DNA from: Bradyrhizobium sp. 149
GTDB lineage: Bacteria > Pseudomonadota > Alphaproteobacteria > Rhizobiales > Xanthobacteraceae
DNA length: 64,000 nucleotides
Direction of reading: 5' to 3'
NCBI RefSeq assembly: GCF_023073915.1
Contig: NZ_JADPKK010000023.1
Coordinates: 682,001-746,000 of the forward strand
Numbering within the stretch: the stretch's first letter is position 1; each line of letters opens with the position of its first letter. The notes below the pieces were generated by a model. The model saw only the letters and a list, made by a program, of their open reading frames with translations, was not told the origin of the DNA and ran no database searches. This document shows positions 42,793 through 51,623 of the stretch, one piece after another. A program made the translations under genes and the position numbers.

Positions 42793-43818
42793 ATGTTACA
42801 GACGACCAAGCGACCGGATTCCGCGGTATCCATCATCGGAGCAGGCATTGCGGGTGCTTGGCAGGCCCTGCTGTTCGCGCAGGCCGGCCACGCCGTCACC
42901 CTGCACGAGCGCGGTGACGCGGAAATGACCGATGCCACCAGCCATTGGGCCGGCGGCATGCTCGCGCCCTATTGCGAGGCGGAAGTTTCGGAACCGATCA
43001 TCAGTCGGCTCGGCCTGCGCTCGCTCGACATCTGGCGGCGCGAGCTGCCCGACACGCCCTTCAACGGCTCGCTGGTCGTCGCCCATCCGCGCGAGCGCAA
43101 CGATTTCGAGCGTTTTGCGGGGATGACCGAGGGCCATCGCCGGCTCGATGCCGCGAGCCTTGCCGAGCTCGAACCGTCGCTCGAAGGCCGCTTCCGCGAC
43201 GCGCTGTTCTTCCCGACCGAAGGCCATGTCGAGCCGCGCCGCGTGCTGCCGAAACTGCACGAGCGCATCCGCGCCGCCGGCGGCACCATCAAATTCTCCA
43301 GCGATGTCGCCGCGGCCGAACTCGCAAAACTTGATCCTAAAGGCATTGTGATCGACTGCCGCGGCCTTTCCGCGCGCGACGAGCAGCCTGGCTTGCGCGG
43401 CGTCAAAGGCGAGATGATCCTGATCGAGACCGCCGAAGTGCAGCTCGCGCGCCCGGTGCGGCTGATCCATCCGCGCTGGCCGCTCTATGTGATCCCGCGC
43501 GAGAACAATCTGTTCATGCTGGGCGCGACCTCGATCGAGGCAGAGGACACCGGCGTCAGCGTCCGCTCGGCGCTGGAGCTGCTGGGGGCGGCCTATGCCG
43601 TGCATCCCGCCTTCGGCGAGGCCCGCATCGTCGAATTCGGCTCCGGCCTGCGCCCCGCCTTCCCCGACAATCTGCCGCGCATCGGCATTCGCGGCGAAAC
43701 CATCGCCGTGAACGGCCTCTACCGCCACGGCTTCCTGATCGCCCCGGCGCTGGCCGAGCTGACGCTCGGTTACGTCGAGCGCGGCCAGATCGACAATGAG
43801 GTGATGCAATGCGGGTGA
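42793..43818 (+). CDS. thiO: Glycine oxidase ThiO (thiamine biosynthesis)
   Basis: This 341-residue FAD enzyme opens with a dinucleotide motif 'VSIIGAGIAGAWQALLFAQAG' followed by an acidic residue in 'LHERGD', and contains 'SHWAGGMLAPYCEAE', typical of ThiO. It oxidises glycine to iminoacetate, giving the thiazole C-N unit for ThiG. It is the first gene behind the TPP riboswitch and overlaps thiS by ten bases. Confidence 0.93.
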   Translation: MLQTTKRPDSAVSIIGAGIAGAWQALLFAQAGHAVTLHERGDAEMTDATSHWAGGMLAPYCEAEVSEPIISRLGLRSLDIWRRELPDTPFNGSLVVAHPRERNDFERFAGMTEGHRRLDAASLAELEPSLEGRFRDALFFPTEGHVEPRRVLPKLHERIRAAGGTIKFSSDVAAAELAKLDPKGIVIDCRGLSARDEQPGLRGVKGEMILIETAEVQLARPVRLIHPRWPLYVIPRENNLFMLGATSIEAEDTGVSVRSALELLGAAYAVHPAFGEARIVEFGSGLRPAFPDNLPRIGIRGETIAVNGLYRHGFLIAPALAELTLGYVERGQIDNEVMQCG

Positions 43819-44006
43819 TCGTTAACGGCGAGCAACGCGAGATCAATTCTGCCAGCGTGGACGCGCTGCTCAGCGAACTCGGCTACGAGGGCACCCATTT
43901 CGCGATCGCGCTCAACTACGATGTCGTGCCGAAGAGCCGCTGGGCCGAGACCCACCTCAAAGCCGGCGACGAGATCGAGATCATCGCGCCGCGGCAGGGA
44001 GGGTGA
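43809..44006 (+). CDS. thiS: Sulfur carrier protein ThiS
   Basis: This 65-residue beta-grasp protein starts MRVIVNGEQREI and ends in a Gly-Gly (…APRQGG), whose C-terminal carboxylate is adenylated and thiocarboxylated as sulfur donor for thiazole synthesis. It overlaps thiO by ten bases. A 119-base palindromic repeat sits between its stop and thiG. No thiF is nearby; the activating enzyme must be elsewhere. Confidence 0.94.
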   Translation: MRVIVNGEQREINSASVDALLSELGYEGTHFAIALNYDVVPKSRWAETHLKAGDEIEIIAPRQGG

Positions 44007-44030
44007 GGAGGATGGCACATTCTCTCCCCT

Positions 44031-44149
44031 CGTCGTCCCGGCGAAGGCCGGGACCCATAACCACGGGCTTTCGTTGGGACGGAAAGTCTCTCCGCGCATG
44101 CCCCAAGCGAGATCACGCGGTATGGGTCCCGGCCTTCGCCGGGACGACG
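44031..44149. repeat. Palindromic intergenic repeat, family 4, inside the thi operon
   Basis: CGTCGTCCCGGCGAAGGCCG ... CGGCCTTCGCCGGGACGACG with GGACCCATA and TATGGGTCC inner arms. It lies between thiS and thiG and could form a very stable hairpin in the message. Confidence 0.9.
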
Positions 44150-44175
44150 GCATTGATTGAGGAGACACCTTCGAC

Positions 44176-44958
44176 ATGGTGACCTTCTACGGCAAATCCT
44201 TCACCTCCCGCCTGCTGATCGGCAGCGCGCTCTACCCCTCGCCTGCGATCATGCAGGCGGCGATCCGCGCCTCGGGCTCGAACATCGTCACGGTGTCGCT
44301 GCGGCGCGAATCCGCCGGCGGCAAGACCGGCGATGCGTTCTGGAATCTGATCCGCGAGCTCGACGTCACCGTGCTGCCGAACACCGCCGGCTGCCGCAGC
44401 GTGCGCGAGGCGGTGACTACCGCCAAGCTCGCCCGCGAATTGTTCGGCACCAGCTGGATCAAGCTCGAAGTCATCGCCGACAACGACACGCTGCAGCCCG
44501 ATGTGGTCGGCCTGGTCGAGGCCGCCGCCATCCTGATCAAGGACGGCTTTGAAGTGTTCCCGTATTGCACCGAGGATCTCTCGGTCGCCAACCGCCTGGT
44601 CGATGCCGGCTGCAAGGTGGTGATGCCTTGGGCCGCGCCGATCGGCAGCGCAAAAGGCATCACCAACCGCGACGCGCTGAAACTGATGCGCGAGCGGCTG
44701 CCCGATATCACGCTGGTGGTCGACGCCGGCATCGGCGCGCCGTCGCATGCGGCGCAGGCGCTCGAGCTCGGCTACGACGCCGTGCTGCTCAACACCGCCA
44801 TTGCCAAGGCCGCCGATCCCGTCGCGATGGCCAACGCCTTCCGCCTCGGCATCGAGGCCGGCCGCACCGCCTACGAAGCCGGGCTGATGAACGCCCGCGA
44901 TTTCGCCTCCCCTTCCACCCCTGTCGTTGGGACACCTTTTTGGCATGCCGTATCCTGA
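44176..44958 (+). CDS. thiG: Thiazole synthase ThiG
   Basis: This 260-residue TIM-barrel enzyme begins 'FYGKSFTSRLLIGSALYPSP', with the active-site Lys in 'WIKLEVIAD' (about residue 97) and 'VDAGIGAPSHAAQALELGYDAVLLNTAIA'. It condenses DXP, iminoacetate and ThiS-thiocarboxylate to the thiazole phosphate. The ATG at 44176 is preceded by an GGAGAC site. It overlaps thiE by 14 bases. It lies third in the riboswitch-controlled operon. Confidence 0.95.
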   Translation: MVTFYGKSFTSRLLIGSALYPSPAIMQAAIRASGSNIVTVSLRRESAGGKTGDAFWNLIRELDVTVLPNTAGCRSVREAVTTAKLARELFGTSWIKLEVIADNDTLQPDVVGLVEAAAILIKDGFEVFPYCTEDLSVANRLVDAGCKVVMPWAAPIGSAKGITNRDALKLMRERLPDITLVVDAGIGAPSHAAQALELGYDAVLLNTAIAKAADPVAMANAFRLGIEAGRTAYEAGLMNARDFASPSTPVVGTPFWHAVS

Positions 44959-45553
44959 TCGCTTTTATCCTGTCGTCGACAGCCTCGCCTGGGTCGAGCG
45001 CCTGACCAAGCTCGGCGTCGGCACCATCCAGCTGCGCGCGAAGGACCTCGACGATTCGCAGTCGCTCCAGATCGTCACCGACGCGCTGGCGATCACGAAC
45101 GGCACGCAAGCCAGGCTGGTCGTGAACGACTATTGGCGCGCGGCGGTCGTCGCCGGCGCGAAATACCTGCATCTCGGCCAGGAAGACCTTGCCGACGCCG
45201 ATCTCCATGCCATCCGCGAGGCCGGCCTGTCGCTCGGGGTGTCCACCCATGACGAGGCGGAGCTGGAAACCGCGCTCGCCGCCGAGCCCGATTATGTCGC
45301 GCTCGGCCCGATCTTCTTCACCACGCTCAAATCGATGCGCTTCGAACCGCAGGGCATTCCAAAGATCACCGAGTGGAAGAAGCGTATCGGCACGATCCCG
45401 CTGGTCGCGATCGGCGGCATCAAGTTCGAGCACGCCGCGGAGATCTTTGCCGCCGGCGCGGATTCCATCGCCGTCGTCAGCGACGTGACGCAAAATGCCG
45501 ATCCCGATGCGCGGGTACGGCAATGGCTCGGCCTGTCTGCGGAGGCGGCGTGA
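44945..45553 (+). CDS. thiE: Thiamine-phosphate synthase ThiE (or TenI-like)
   Basis: This 202-residue TIM-barrel protein has the ThiE pattern: 'GVGTIQLRAKDLDD', 'LVVNDYWRAAVVAGAKYLHLGQEDL', 'GVSTHDEAELETALAAEPDYVALGPIFFTTLK', 'VAIGGIKFEHA'. It joins the thiazole and pyrimidine phosphates to thiamine phosphate. The sequence departs somewhat from classical ThiE at the pyrophosphate-binding loop (normally T-x-T-K; here T-T-L-K), so a TenI aromatase role is possible. It overlaps thiG and is followed by a repeat before thiC. Confidence 0.88.
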   Translation: MPYPDRFYPVVDSLAWVERLTKLGVGTIQLRAKDLDDSQSLQIVTDALAITNGTQARLVVNDYWRAAVVAGAKYLHLGQEDLADADLHAIREAGLSLGVSTHDEAELETALAAEPDYVALGPIFFTTLKSMRFEPQGIPKITEWKKRIGTIPLVAIGGIKFEHAAEIFAAGADSIAVVSDVTQNADPDARVRQWLGLSAEAA

Positions 45554-45573
45554 TGCGCGCCCTCTCCCCACAT

Positions 45574-45660
45574 CGTCATTGCGAGGAGCACTTGCGACGA
45601 AGCAATCCAGACTGTCTCTGCAGAGAGATTCTGGATTGCTTCGCTGCGCTCGCAATGACG
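45574..45660. repeat. Palindromic intergenic repeat, family 2, between thiE and thiC
   Basis: CGTCATTGCGAGGAGCACTT ... TTGCTTCGCTGCGCTCGCAATGACG with AATCCAGA/TCTGGATT inner arms, in the 168-base gap. Confidence 0.87.
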
Positions 45661-45721
45661 GAGCAAGAATTCACCACCGTCGCCCAGACGCAAACACATA
45701 CGAATTAAACCGGAGGATCCC

Positions 45722-47620
45722 ATGAACATCCGCTCCAATCCCGAGAAGACCGTCCCCGCCGTCACCACCGGCCCGCTGCCCTCGTCGCGCAAAATCTTCG
45801 CCTCGCCCGACGCGGCGCCCGATCTCCGCGTGCCCCTGCGCGAGATCATCCTCTCCGAAGGCGCGGGCGAGCCGAACCTGCCGGTGTACGACACCTCCGG
45901 CCCCTACACCGACCCAAGCGTGACCATCGACGTCAACGCCGGTCTCGCGCGCGGCCGCAAGGCCTGGGTGCTGGAGCGCGGCGGCGTCGAGGAATATCAG
46001 GGCCGCCAGATCAAGCCGGAGGACAATGGCAGCATCTCCGCCGACAAGGCCGCGCGCGCCTTCTCGGCCTATCACCAGCCGCTACGCGGCCTCGACGGCC
46101 ACAAGATCACGCAGCTCGAATTCGCCCGCGCCGGCATCATCACCAAGGAAATGATCTACGTCGCCGCGCGCGAAAATCTCGGCCGCAAGGAGCAGCTCGA
46201 GCGCGCGGAGGCAGCGCTTGCCGACGGCGAAAGTTTTGGCGCCGAAGTCCCCGCCTTCATCACGCCGGAGTTCGTGCGCTCTGAGATCGCGCGCGGCCGC
46301 GCCATCATCCCCTGCAACATCAACCACGCCGAGCTCGAGCCGATGATCATCGGCCGCAACTTCCTGACCAAGATCAACGCCAATATCGGCAACTCGGCGG
46401 TGACCTCATCGGTCGAGGAGGAGGTCGAGAAGATGGTGTGGGCGATCCGCTGGGGCGCCGACACCGTGATGGACCTCTCGACGGGCCGCAACATCCACAC
46501 CACCCGCGAATGGATTTTGCGCAACGCGCCGGTGCCGATCGGCACCGTTCCGATTTACCAGGCGTTGGAGAAGTGCGACGGCGATCCGGTCAAGCTGACC
46601 TGGGAGCTCTACAAGGACACGCTGATCGAGCAGTGCGAGCAGGGCGTCGACTATTTCACCATCCACGCCGGCGTGCGCCTGCAATACATCCACCTCACCG
46701 CCAGCCGCGTCACCGGCATTGTTTCTCGTGGTGGTTCCATTATGGCGAAGTGGTGCCTGGCGCATCACAAGGAAAGCTTCCTCTACACCCATTTCGACGA
46801 GATCTGCGACCTCATGCGCAAGTATGATGTCTCGTTCTCGCTCGGCGACGGCCTGCGCCCCGGCTCGATCGCGGATGCGAACGATCGCGCGCAGTTTGCC
46901 GAACTCGAGACGCTCGGAGAACTGACGAAGATCGCGTGGGACAAGGGCTGCCAGGTCATGATCGAAGGCCCCGGCCACGTGCCGATGCACAAGATCAAGA
47001 TCAACATGGACAAGCAGCTCAAGGAATGCGGCGAGGCACCGTTCTACACCCTCGGGCCCCTGACCACCGACATCGCGCCGGGCTACGACCACATCACCTC
47101 AGGGATAGGTGCCGCCATGATCGGCTGGTTCGGCTGCGCCATGCTCTGCTACGTCACGCCAAAGGAGCATCTCGGCCTGCCTGATCGTAACGACGTCAAG
47201 GTCGGCGTCATCACCTACAAGATCGCCGCCCACGCGTCCGATCTCGCCAAGGGCCACCCCGCAGCCCAGCTGCGCGACGATGCCCTCTCCCGCGCCCGTT
47301 TCGACTTCCGCTGGAGCGACCAGTTCAACCTCGGCCTCGACCCCGACACCGCAAAGAACTTCCACGACGAGACCCTGCCGAAGGAAGCCCACAAGGTCGC
47401 GCATTTCTGCTCGATGTGCGGCCCAAAATTCTGCTCGATGAAGATCACGCAGGACGTGCGGGATTATGCGGCGACGCTGAATGATCCGAACGGCGTCGGC
47501 ATGTCGATGAGCGGGACCGCCGAGGACGGCATGAAGCAGATGAGCGCGAAGTTCAAGGAGATGGGCGAGAACTTGTATCTGGATGCGGAGAAGGTGAAGG
47601 AGAGCAATCGGGTGCTGTGA
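45722..47620 (+). CDS. thiC: Phosphomethylpyrimidine synthase ThiC
   Basis: This 632-residue radical-SAM enzyme turns aminoimidazole ribotide into hydroxymethylpyrimidine phosphate. The C-terminal [4Fe-4S] site is C-S-M-C-G-P-K-F-C ('CxxCxxxxC'), and typical blocks are 'NINHAELEPMIIGRNFLTKINANIGNS', 'SRGGSIMAKWCLAHHKESF', 'EGPGHVPMHKI' and 'TDIAPGYDHITS' (given in parts). A GGAGG lies seven bases upstream. It is the last thi gene and ends at a strong terminator. Full family length. Confidence 0.96.
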   Translation: MNIRSNPEKTVPAVTTGPLPSSRKIFASPDAAPDLRVPLREIILSEGAGEPNLPVYDTSGPYTDPSVTIDVNAGLARGRKAWVLERGGVEEYQGRQIKPEDNGSISADKAARAFSAYHQPLRGLDGHKITQLEFARAGIITKEMIYVAARENLGRKEQLERAEAALADGESFGAEVPAFITPEFVRSEIARGRAIIPCNINHAELEPMIIGRNFLTKINANIGNSAVTSSVEEEVEKMVWAIRWGADTVMDLSTGRNIHTTREWILRNAPVPIGTVPIYQALEKCDGDPVKLTWELYKDTLIEQCEQGVDYFTIHAGVRLQYIHLTASRVTGIVSRGGSIMAKWCLAHHKESFLYTHFDEICDLMRKYDVSFSLGDGLRPGSIADANDRAQFAELETLGELTKIAWDKGCQVMIEGPGHVPMHKIKINMDKQLKECGEAPFYTLGPLTTDIAPGYDHITSGIGAAMIGWFGCAMLCYVTPKEHLGLPDRNDVKVGVITYKIAAHASDLAKGHPAAQLRDDALSRARFDFRWSDQFNLGLDPDTAKNFHDETLPKEAHKVAHFCSMCGPKFCSMKITQDVRDYAATLNDPNGVGMSMSGTAEDGMKQMSAKFKEMGENLYLDAEKVKESNRVL

Positions 47621-47671
47621 GGGATCGCCGCCGCAATTCAGACCCGGGCTTCCGGGAGGAGATCGGAAGTG

Positions 47672-47700
47672 AGAAAGCCGGGTGAATGCCCGGCTTTCTT
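47672..47700 (+). terminator. Rho-independent terminator after thiC
   Basis: AGAAAGCCGGG (47672-47682) pairs perfectly with CCCGGCTTTCT (47689-47699) around TGAATG, followed by TTATT. It marks the end of the thi operon, 51 bases after the thiC stop. Confidence 0.9.
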
Positions 47701-47827
47701 ATTCTATGCCAGTGGCCGACGTGCTACCTTTGATTGAGTTGGTGAATAGTTTTGTTTAAGCTGGCGTCCGCGGGGTGTGCGCCTCGGTTCGAACGATCGG
47801 GCAATTCGAAGCACATCGGGGGACGCC

Positions 47828-48583
47828 ATGGAGGAGTATGCAAAGCTCCTGACAGCCACAGCCGCTTTCATAGGAGCAATCGCTTGGCCGACGACAGCTT
47901 TGATAGTTGTGTCGTTCTTTCGTCGCGAACTGCAATCTGCGTTAGGCAAATTGCCGCTAATGATGGATCGAGTGAGAAAAGCGACCATTCCAGGCGTTGC
48001 TCTCGAATTAGACCGTATTGCAGACGCTGAGAGTGAGACCGACAAAGACAAAGGCGGAAAAATAACGCCGAGGCAAATCGAAGCCGCGGCGCGGATAGAG
48101 GTCCAGGCAAGAGGCGTTGGTTCAGAGGAGTTGCTTCGCGAATTGGATAGGCTGTGCTTGGAGTACGATTCTTTTAGACGGGCCCTGCCACCAGGGCCAG
48201 AGCGTACCCGGGCTATGACCCGCGCCGTTGTGAAGATGCGATCCCTCGCACCGAGCGTCTTGGATTCGCTTGGCATATACAAAGGATCGGGATCGCCGGG
48301 AAGCCGACTCGCCGCTATTGCCATGATGCAGATGGTGCCGCGCGTGGCGGATTTGGCTTGGTTGGGTGAACGCTTCTCGGTTGAGCAGCAGCCATTTCTT
48401 CTTTACCACGCCGCACTAGCCCTACAGAACGTCGCAAATATTAGCGACACAGGCGAAAAGAGAGACCTCCTGCGACGCGTTGCAGAGGAAGCGCTGACGA
48501 AAGTTAAAAGTTTCCCGGGAGTGCCCGATCAAGGAACGATTGAAGTGTTGCAGATGCTATCGACTAGTCTTTCCCATCGATAA
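47828..48583 (+). CDS. Membrane-anchored hypothetical protein of lower GC, probably acquired
   Basis: This protein has 251 residues from the ATG at 47828 (GGGGGA upstream). One membrane helix near the start ('FIGAIAWPTTALIVVSFF') is followed by a basic turn 'RREL' and a cytosolic helical domain with Arg/Glu-rich segments ('ARIEVQARGVGSEELLRELDRLC'). Codon third positions are clearly less GC-rich than in thiC or mug on either side, a sign of transfer. No motif or family is recognised. It sits alone behind the thiC terminator. The N-terminal anchor plus helical domain is common in small phage- or defence-linked proteins, but nothing proves such a role. Confidence 0.68.
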   Translation: MEEYAKLLTATAAFIGAIAWPTTALIVVSFFRRELQSALGKLPLMMDRVRKATIPGVALELDRIADAESETDKDKGGKITPRQIEAAARIEVQARGVGSEELLRELDRLCLEYDSFRRALPPGPERTRAMTRAVVKMRSLAPSVLDSLGIYKGSGSPGSRLAAIAMMQMVPRVADLAWLGERFSVEQQPFLLYHAALALQNVANISDTGEKRDLLRRVAEEALTKVKSFPGVPDQGTIEVLQMLSTSLSHR

Positions 48584-48667
48584 CTGCTCGCAGCAAGCGT
48601 AGGCGGCATCCAGGACAGTTGAGTCTCATCTCGTTCACGCGGGGCAACAACGCTACGGATAATTGAT

Positions 48668-49210
48668 TTGCCCGAGACCACCCTCCACCGCCTCCCCGAC
48701 CAACTCCTTCCCAACCTCCGCCTCGTCTTCGTCGGCACCGCGGCCAGCACGCGCTCGGCCGAGCTCGGGCACTACTACGCCCATCCCGGCAACCGCTTCT
48801 GGCGCGCGATCCATGAGGCCGGGATCACGCCGCGGCGCTATCAGCCGGGCGAGTTTGCCGCGCTGCTCGAACTCGGGATCGGCTTCACCGATCTTTCCAA
48901 GTCGGGCGCCGGGATGGATCACCGAATAGAGGCCGCATCGATCGACGTGCCAGGGTTCAAAGCCAAGATCGAAAAGTATCGGCCGAGGACGGTTGCGTTC
49001 ACGAGCAAGAAGGCTGCGAGCTTGTTTTATGGCAGAGCGTCGAGCGTGATTGCGCTGGGGCGGCAGCCGCGGGATGAATGTCCGGCGGAGGTGTTCGTGC
49101 TGCCGTCACCGTCAGGCGCCGCGTCGGGGCATTGGACGCTGGAGCCGTGGCGGGAGCTTGCGGCGTGGATTGCTGCGCTGGACCTTCAACACCCACCGCC
49201 CTCATCCTGA
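48668..49210 (+). CDS. mug: Mismatch-specific uracil-DNA glycosylase (Mug/TDG-like), end supplied by a repeat
   Basis: This 180-residue protein starts at a TTG (48668). It has the Mug pattern: 'LRLVFVGTAASTRSAELGHYYAHPGNRFWRAI' (motif 1, with Gly and Asn near the active site) and 'EVFVLPSPSGAAS' (motif 2). It removes uracil or deaminated bases from mismatches in DNA. The last residues (HPPPSS) and TGA stop lie at the start of a family-1 repeat at 49197, so the native C-terminus has been altered by a few residues. It may be a deoxyinosine glycosylase-type member. Confidence 0.85.
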   Translation: MPETTLHRLPDQLLPNLRLVFVGTAASTRSAELGHYYAHPGNRFWRAIHEAGITPRRYQPGEFAALLELGIGFTDLSKSGAGMDHRIEAASIDVPGFKAKIEKYRPRTVAFTSKKAASLFYGRASSVIALGRQPRDECPAEVFVLPSPSGAASGHWTLEPWRELAAWIAALDLQHPPPSS

Positions 49211-49305
49211 GGAGCCTGCGAAGCAGGCGTCTCGAAGGATGGCCGCGGGCGAGATGCGGGCCTGCATGGTTCGAGACGGCGCTGCGCGCCTCCTCACCAT
49301 GAGGG
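49197..49305. repeat. Palindromic intergenic repeat, family 1 (composite copy)
   Basis: CCCTCATCCTGAGGAGCC ... GCGTCTCGAAGGATGG, then GGTTCGAGACGGCGC ... CCTCACCATGAGGG. The layout equals that of the copy at 17949. It supplies the mug stop codon. Confidence 0.87.
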
Positions 49306-49404
49306 TCTGGCTTCGCATACGCCCCAGGAAATCCAGATAGTCTGTCGGAAACCGTCGCCGCCATTCGTCCTCTGGACACAACACGCCACCACCCGGAGCC
49401 CCCC

Positions 49405-50058
49405 ATGCCCCCCACCATCACCGCCTTCGAAAGGTCGCCCGATCGCGGCAAGGGGCAGGCGCGCGACATGCGGGTGCGCTGGGCGCTCGAAGAGGTGGGG
49501 CAGCCTTATGACGTGCGCCTGGTTTCGTTCAAGGACATGAAGGCGCCCGCACATCTTGCACTGCATCCGTTCGCGCAAATTCCGACGTTCGAGGACGGCG
49601 ATCTGACGCTGTTCGAATCCGGCGCGATCGTGCTCCATATCGCGGAGCGCCATGCCGGGCTGCTGCCTGACGATGCCAACGCCCGGGCGCGCGCGATCGC
49701 CTGGATGTTTGCCGCGCTGAGCACGCTGGAGCCGCCGATCGTCGAACTCGGGATGGCCATGCTGTTCGAGCGCGACAAGAGCTGGTACGCGGAGCGCCTG
49801 CCCATGCTGCAGGATCGCGTTCGTGTCAGGCTCGGCGAATTGTCCCGTCATCTAGGCGATGCCGACTGGCTCGACGGCGCGTTCAGTGCCGGCGATCTCA
49901 TGATGGTGACGGTGCTGCGCCGGTCGAACGCGTCGGGCCTGCTGGACGAATATCCAGGTATCGCCGCCTATGTCGCCCGCGGCGAAGCGCGGCCTGCCTT
50001 CAGGCGCGCTTTCGACGCGCAATTGGCGGTTTTCATCGCCGCATCGAAGGGCTCGTAG
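49405..50058 (+). CDS. Glutathione S-transferase family protein
   Basis: This 217-residue protein has a thioredoxin-like N-domain ('RGKGQARDMRVRWALEEVGQPYDVRLV', cis-Pro in 'FAQIPTFEDGDLTLFESGAIVLHIAE') and an all-helical C-domain ('FSAGDLMMVTVLRR', the conserved Asp of the N-capping box). GSTs conjugate glutathione to electrophiles or act as peroxidases; the substrate cannot be read. A Ser or Cys catalytic residue is not obvious at the N-terminus. It converges with the SDR gene, 14 bases apart. Confidence 0.9.
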   Translation: MPPTITAFERSPDRGKGQARDMRVRWALEEVGQPYDVRLVSFKDMKAPAHLALHPFAQIPTFEDGDLTLFESGAIVLHIAERHAGLLPDDANARARAIAWMFAALSTLEPPIVELGMAMLFERDKSWYAERLPMLQDRVRVRLGELSRHLGDADWLDGAFSAGDLMMVTVLRRSNASGLLDEYPGIAAYVARGEARPAFRRAFDAQLAVFIAASKGS

Positions 50059-50072
50059 GGGCGGCTAGCGCC

Positions 50073-50801
50073 CTAAAGATCGAAATTGGTCGGCAGCATC
50101 ACCACGTCACGAATGGTCATGCCGCGCGGCCGCGTCAACATGAACATCACGACCTCGGCCACTTCGCTGGCCTCCAGCAGGCTTCCCGACTCCCTGGCTT
50201 CCTTCAGCTTCTCCGGCGGCCAGTCCGCGAGCAGGGCGCTGACGACCGGACCGGGCGAGATCGAGCCGACGCGGATGCCGTGCTTGAAGACCTGGCGCCG
50301 CACCGTCTGGACGAAGCAGTTGACCGCCCATTTGGACGACGCATAGACCGGCTCCCACGGTGTCGGAAAATGCGCCGCCAGCGAACTCGTGACGATGATG
50401 TCGCCGGTCCCGCGCCCGATCATGTGCGGCAGCACGTCGTGCACGTTCTTCATCACGACGTTGACATTCAGGTTCAGCATCCGGTCGATCGCCATGGTGT
50501 CGGCATCGACCAGATCGCCGCCGACATAGGTCCCCGCATTCGCATGCAGGATGTCGAGCTGGCCGGCCTTTTTCAGAACGCGCGGCAGCAGCGTCGCGCA
50601 GTCCTTCGGGTCCAGCAGGTCGATAAGCAGCGGGATCACTGCGTCGCCGTGCTTGTCGCCGAGCGCCTTCAGCGCGGCCTCGTCGCGGTCGACCATCACC
50701 ACGCGCGCGCCCGCGGCCAGCATCGCCTCGGTGCTGGCCAATCCGATGCCCGACGCGGCGCCGGTCACGGCCGCAATCTTGCCTTCCAAGTCTCTCGCCA
50801 T
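50073..50801 (-). CDS. SDR family oxidoreductase
   Basis: This protein has about 242 residues from the ATG at 50801 (50813 is also open). The Rossmann motif is 'TGAASGIG' (T-G-x3-G-x-G), with 'HANAGTYVGG' (N-A-G) and the catalytic Ser plus Y-A-S-S-K (Y-x3-K). It reduces or oxidises an alcohol or ketone with NAD(P)H. The best matches by eye are acetoin/ribitol-type dehydrogenases of the YdfG group. It converges on the GST gene; function beyond the fold is unknown. Confidence 0.88.
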   Translation of the reverse strand: MARDLEGKIAAVTGAASGIGLASTEAMLAAGARVVMVDRDEAALKALGDKHGDAVIPLLIDLLDPKDCATLLPRVLKKAGQLDILHANAGTYVGGDLVDADTMAIDRMLNLNVNVVMKNVHDVLPHMIGRGTGDIIVTSSLAAHFPTPWEPVYASSKWAVNCFVQTVRRQVFKHGIRVGSISPGPVVSALLADWPPEKLKEARESGSLLEASEVAEVVMFMLTRPRGMTIRDVVMLPTNFDL

Positions 50802-51060
50802 AGGGATCACCATCTTGCCGAGGTCACCAGGATCCGGAGTATAGCGATCCCGGGCGGTGTTGTCGGCTGTTCGGGGTCGCCGACAACAACGGCCACGGCC
50901 TCAAGGTCTATGCTTTCCTGAAACTCGTCGCGCATTGCGAGCGGATTCATGCGGCAGTAACTGGAGTTGGCCCGGATGAGCGATAGCGGCATCTGGAGCT
51001 GAGGGCTGCCCCGCATATCGCCGTCGCTCATGCGGGCTACGTATTGAGGTGATCGCCGCC

Positions 51061-51495
51061 CTACCGCATCGTGATCGCGAGCCCGCTGAGATCCGCATTC
51101 GCCATCAGACCGACCTGCGTGCCGGACAACTCCAGCACGGCGCCTTTCTGGTTGGTCAGCACGATGGCACGGGCGCCGCGGCCCACTGCGATGCCCGCAC
51201 CGGCGGCGCCGTAGACGCCGGCGATGTCGGAGGGCCGGTTGATGTTGGAGACGCGACCGCGCAGCACGGTCTTGGAGCCGCCGAAGACGAGGCCGTAATC
51301 GAGCCCCCCGGTCGAGAGCGAATAGGCGCGGCCGCGGAAGTTCATCACGCCCGAGCCGCCGGAGCCGCCGATGATCCAGCCCGCCTTGTAGATCGTCAGC
51401 ACCACGGTGCCGCCATCGGCCAGCGCCGAGGTCGAAAGGCCGGCAAGCGCGGCAATGCCGACCAGCGCGGCGCGGAAGGTGGATGCGATCTTCAT
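51061..51495 (-). CDS. Exported Gly/Val-rich hypothetical protein
   Basis: This 144-residue protein has a signal peptide (MKIASTFRAALVGIAALAGLSTSALA) and a beta-rich mature part made of glycine-spaced strands ('GWIIGGSGGSGVMNFRGRAYSL', 'GLDYGLVFGGSKTVLRGRV', 'AVLELSGTQVGLM'). The pattern recalls small YSC84/DUF1134-like envelope proteins, but I do not assign it. It probably acts in the periplasm. A 247-base gap separates it from the SDR gene, with nothing seen in it. Confidence 0.68.
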   Translation of the reverse strand: MKIASTFRAALVGIAALAGLSTSALADGGTVVLTIYKAGWIIGGSGGSGVMNFRGRAYSLSTGGLDYGLVFGGSKTVLRGRVSNINRPSDIAGVYGAAGAGIAVGRGARAIVLTNQKGAVLELSGTQVGLMANADLSGLAITMR

Positions 51496-51623
51496 GGGGG
51501 CTCCGGGGGCAATTTTTCAAGGGGGATCGAATCAGACGCAGCGAATGTATCCGATGGATCGGGGCGGCAACATGATCGGGGCGGCGTGGTCGGGCTGCTT
51601 CTCTCGTCCCACGGCCTATTTTC

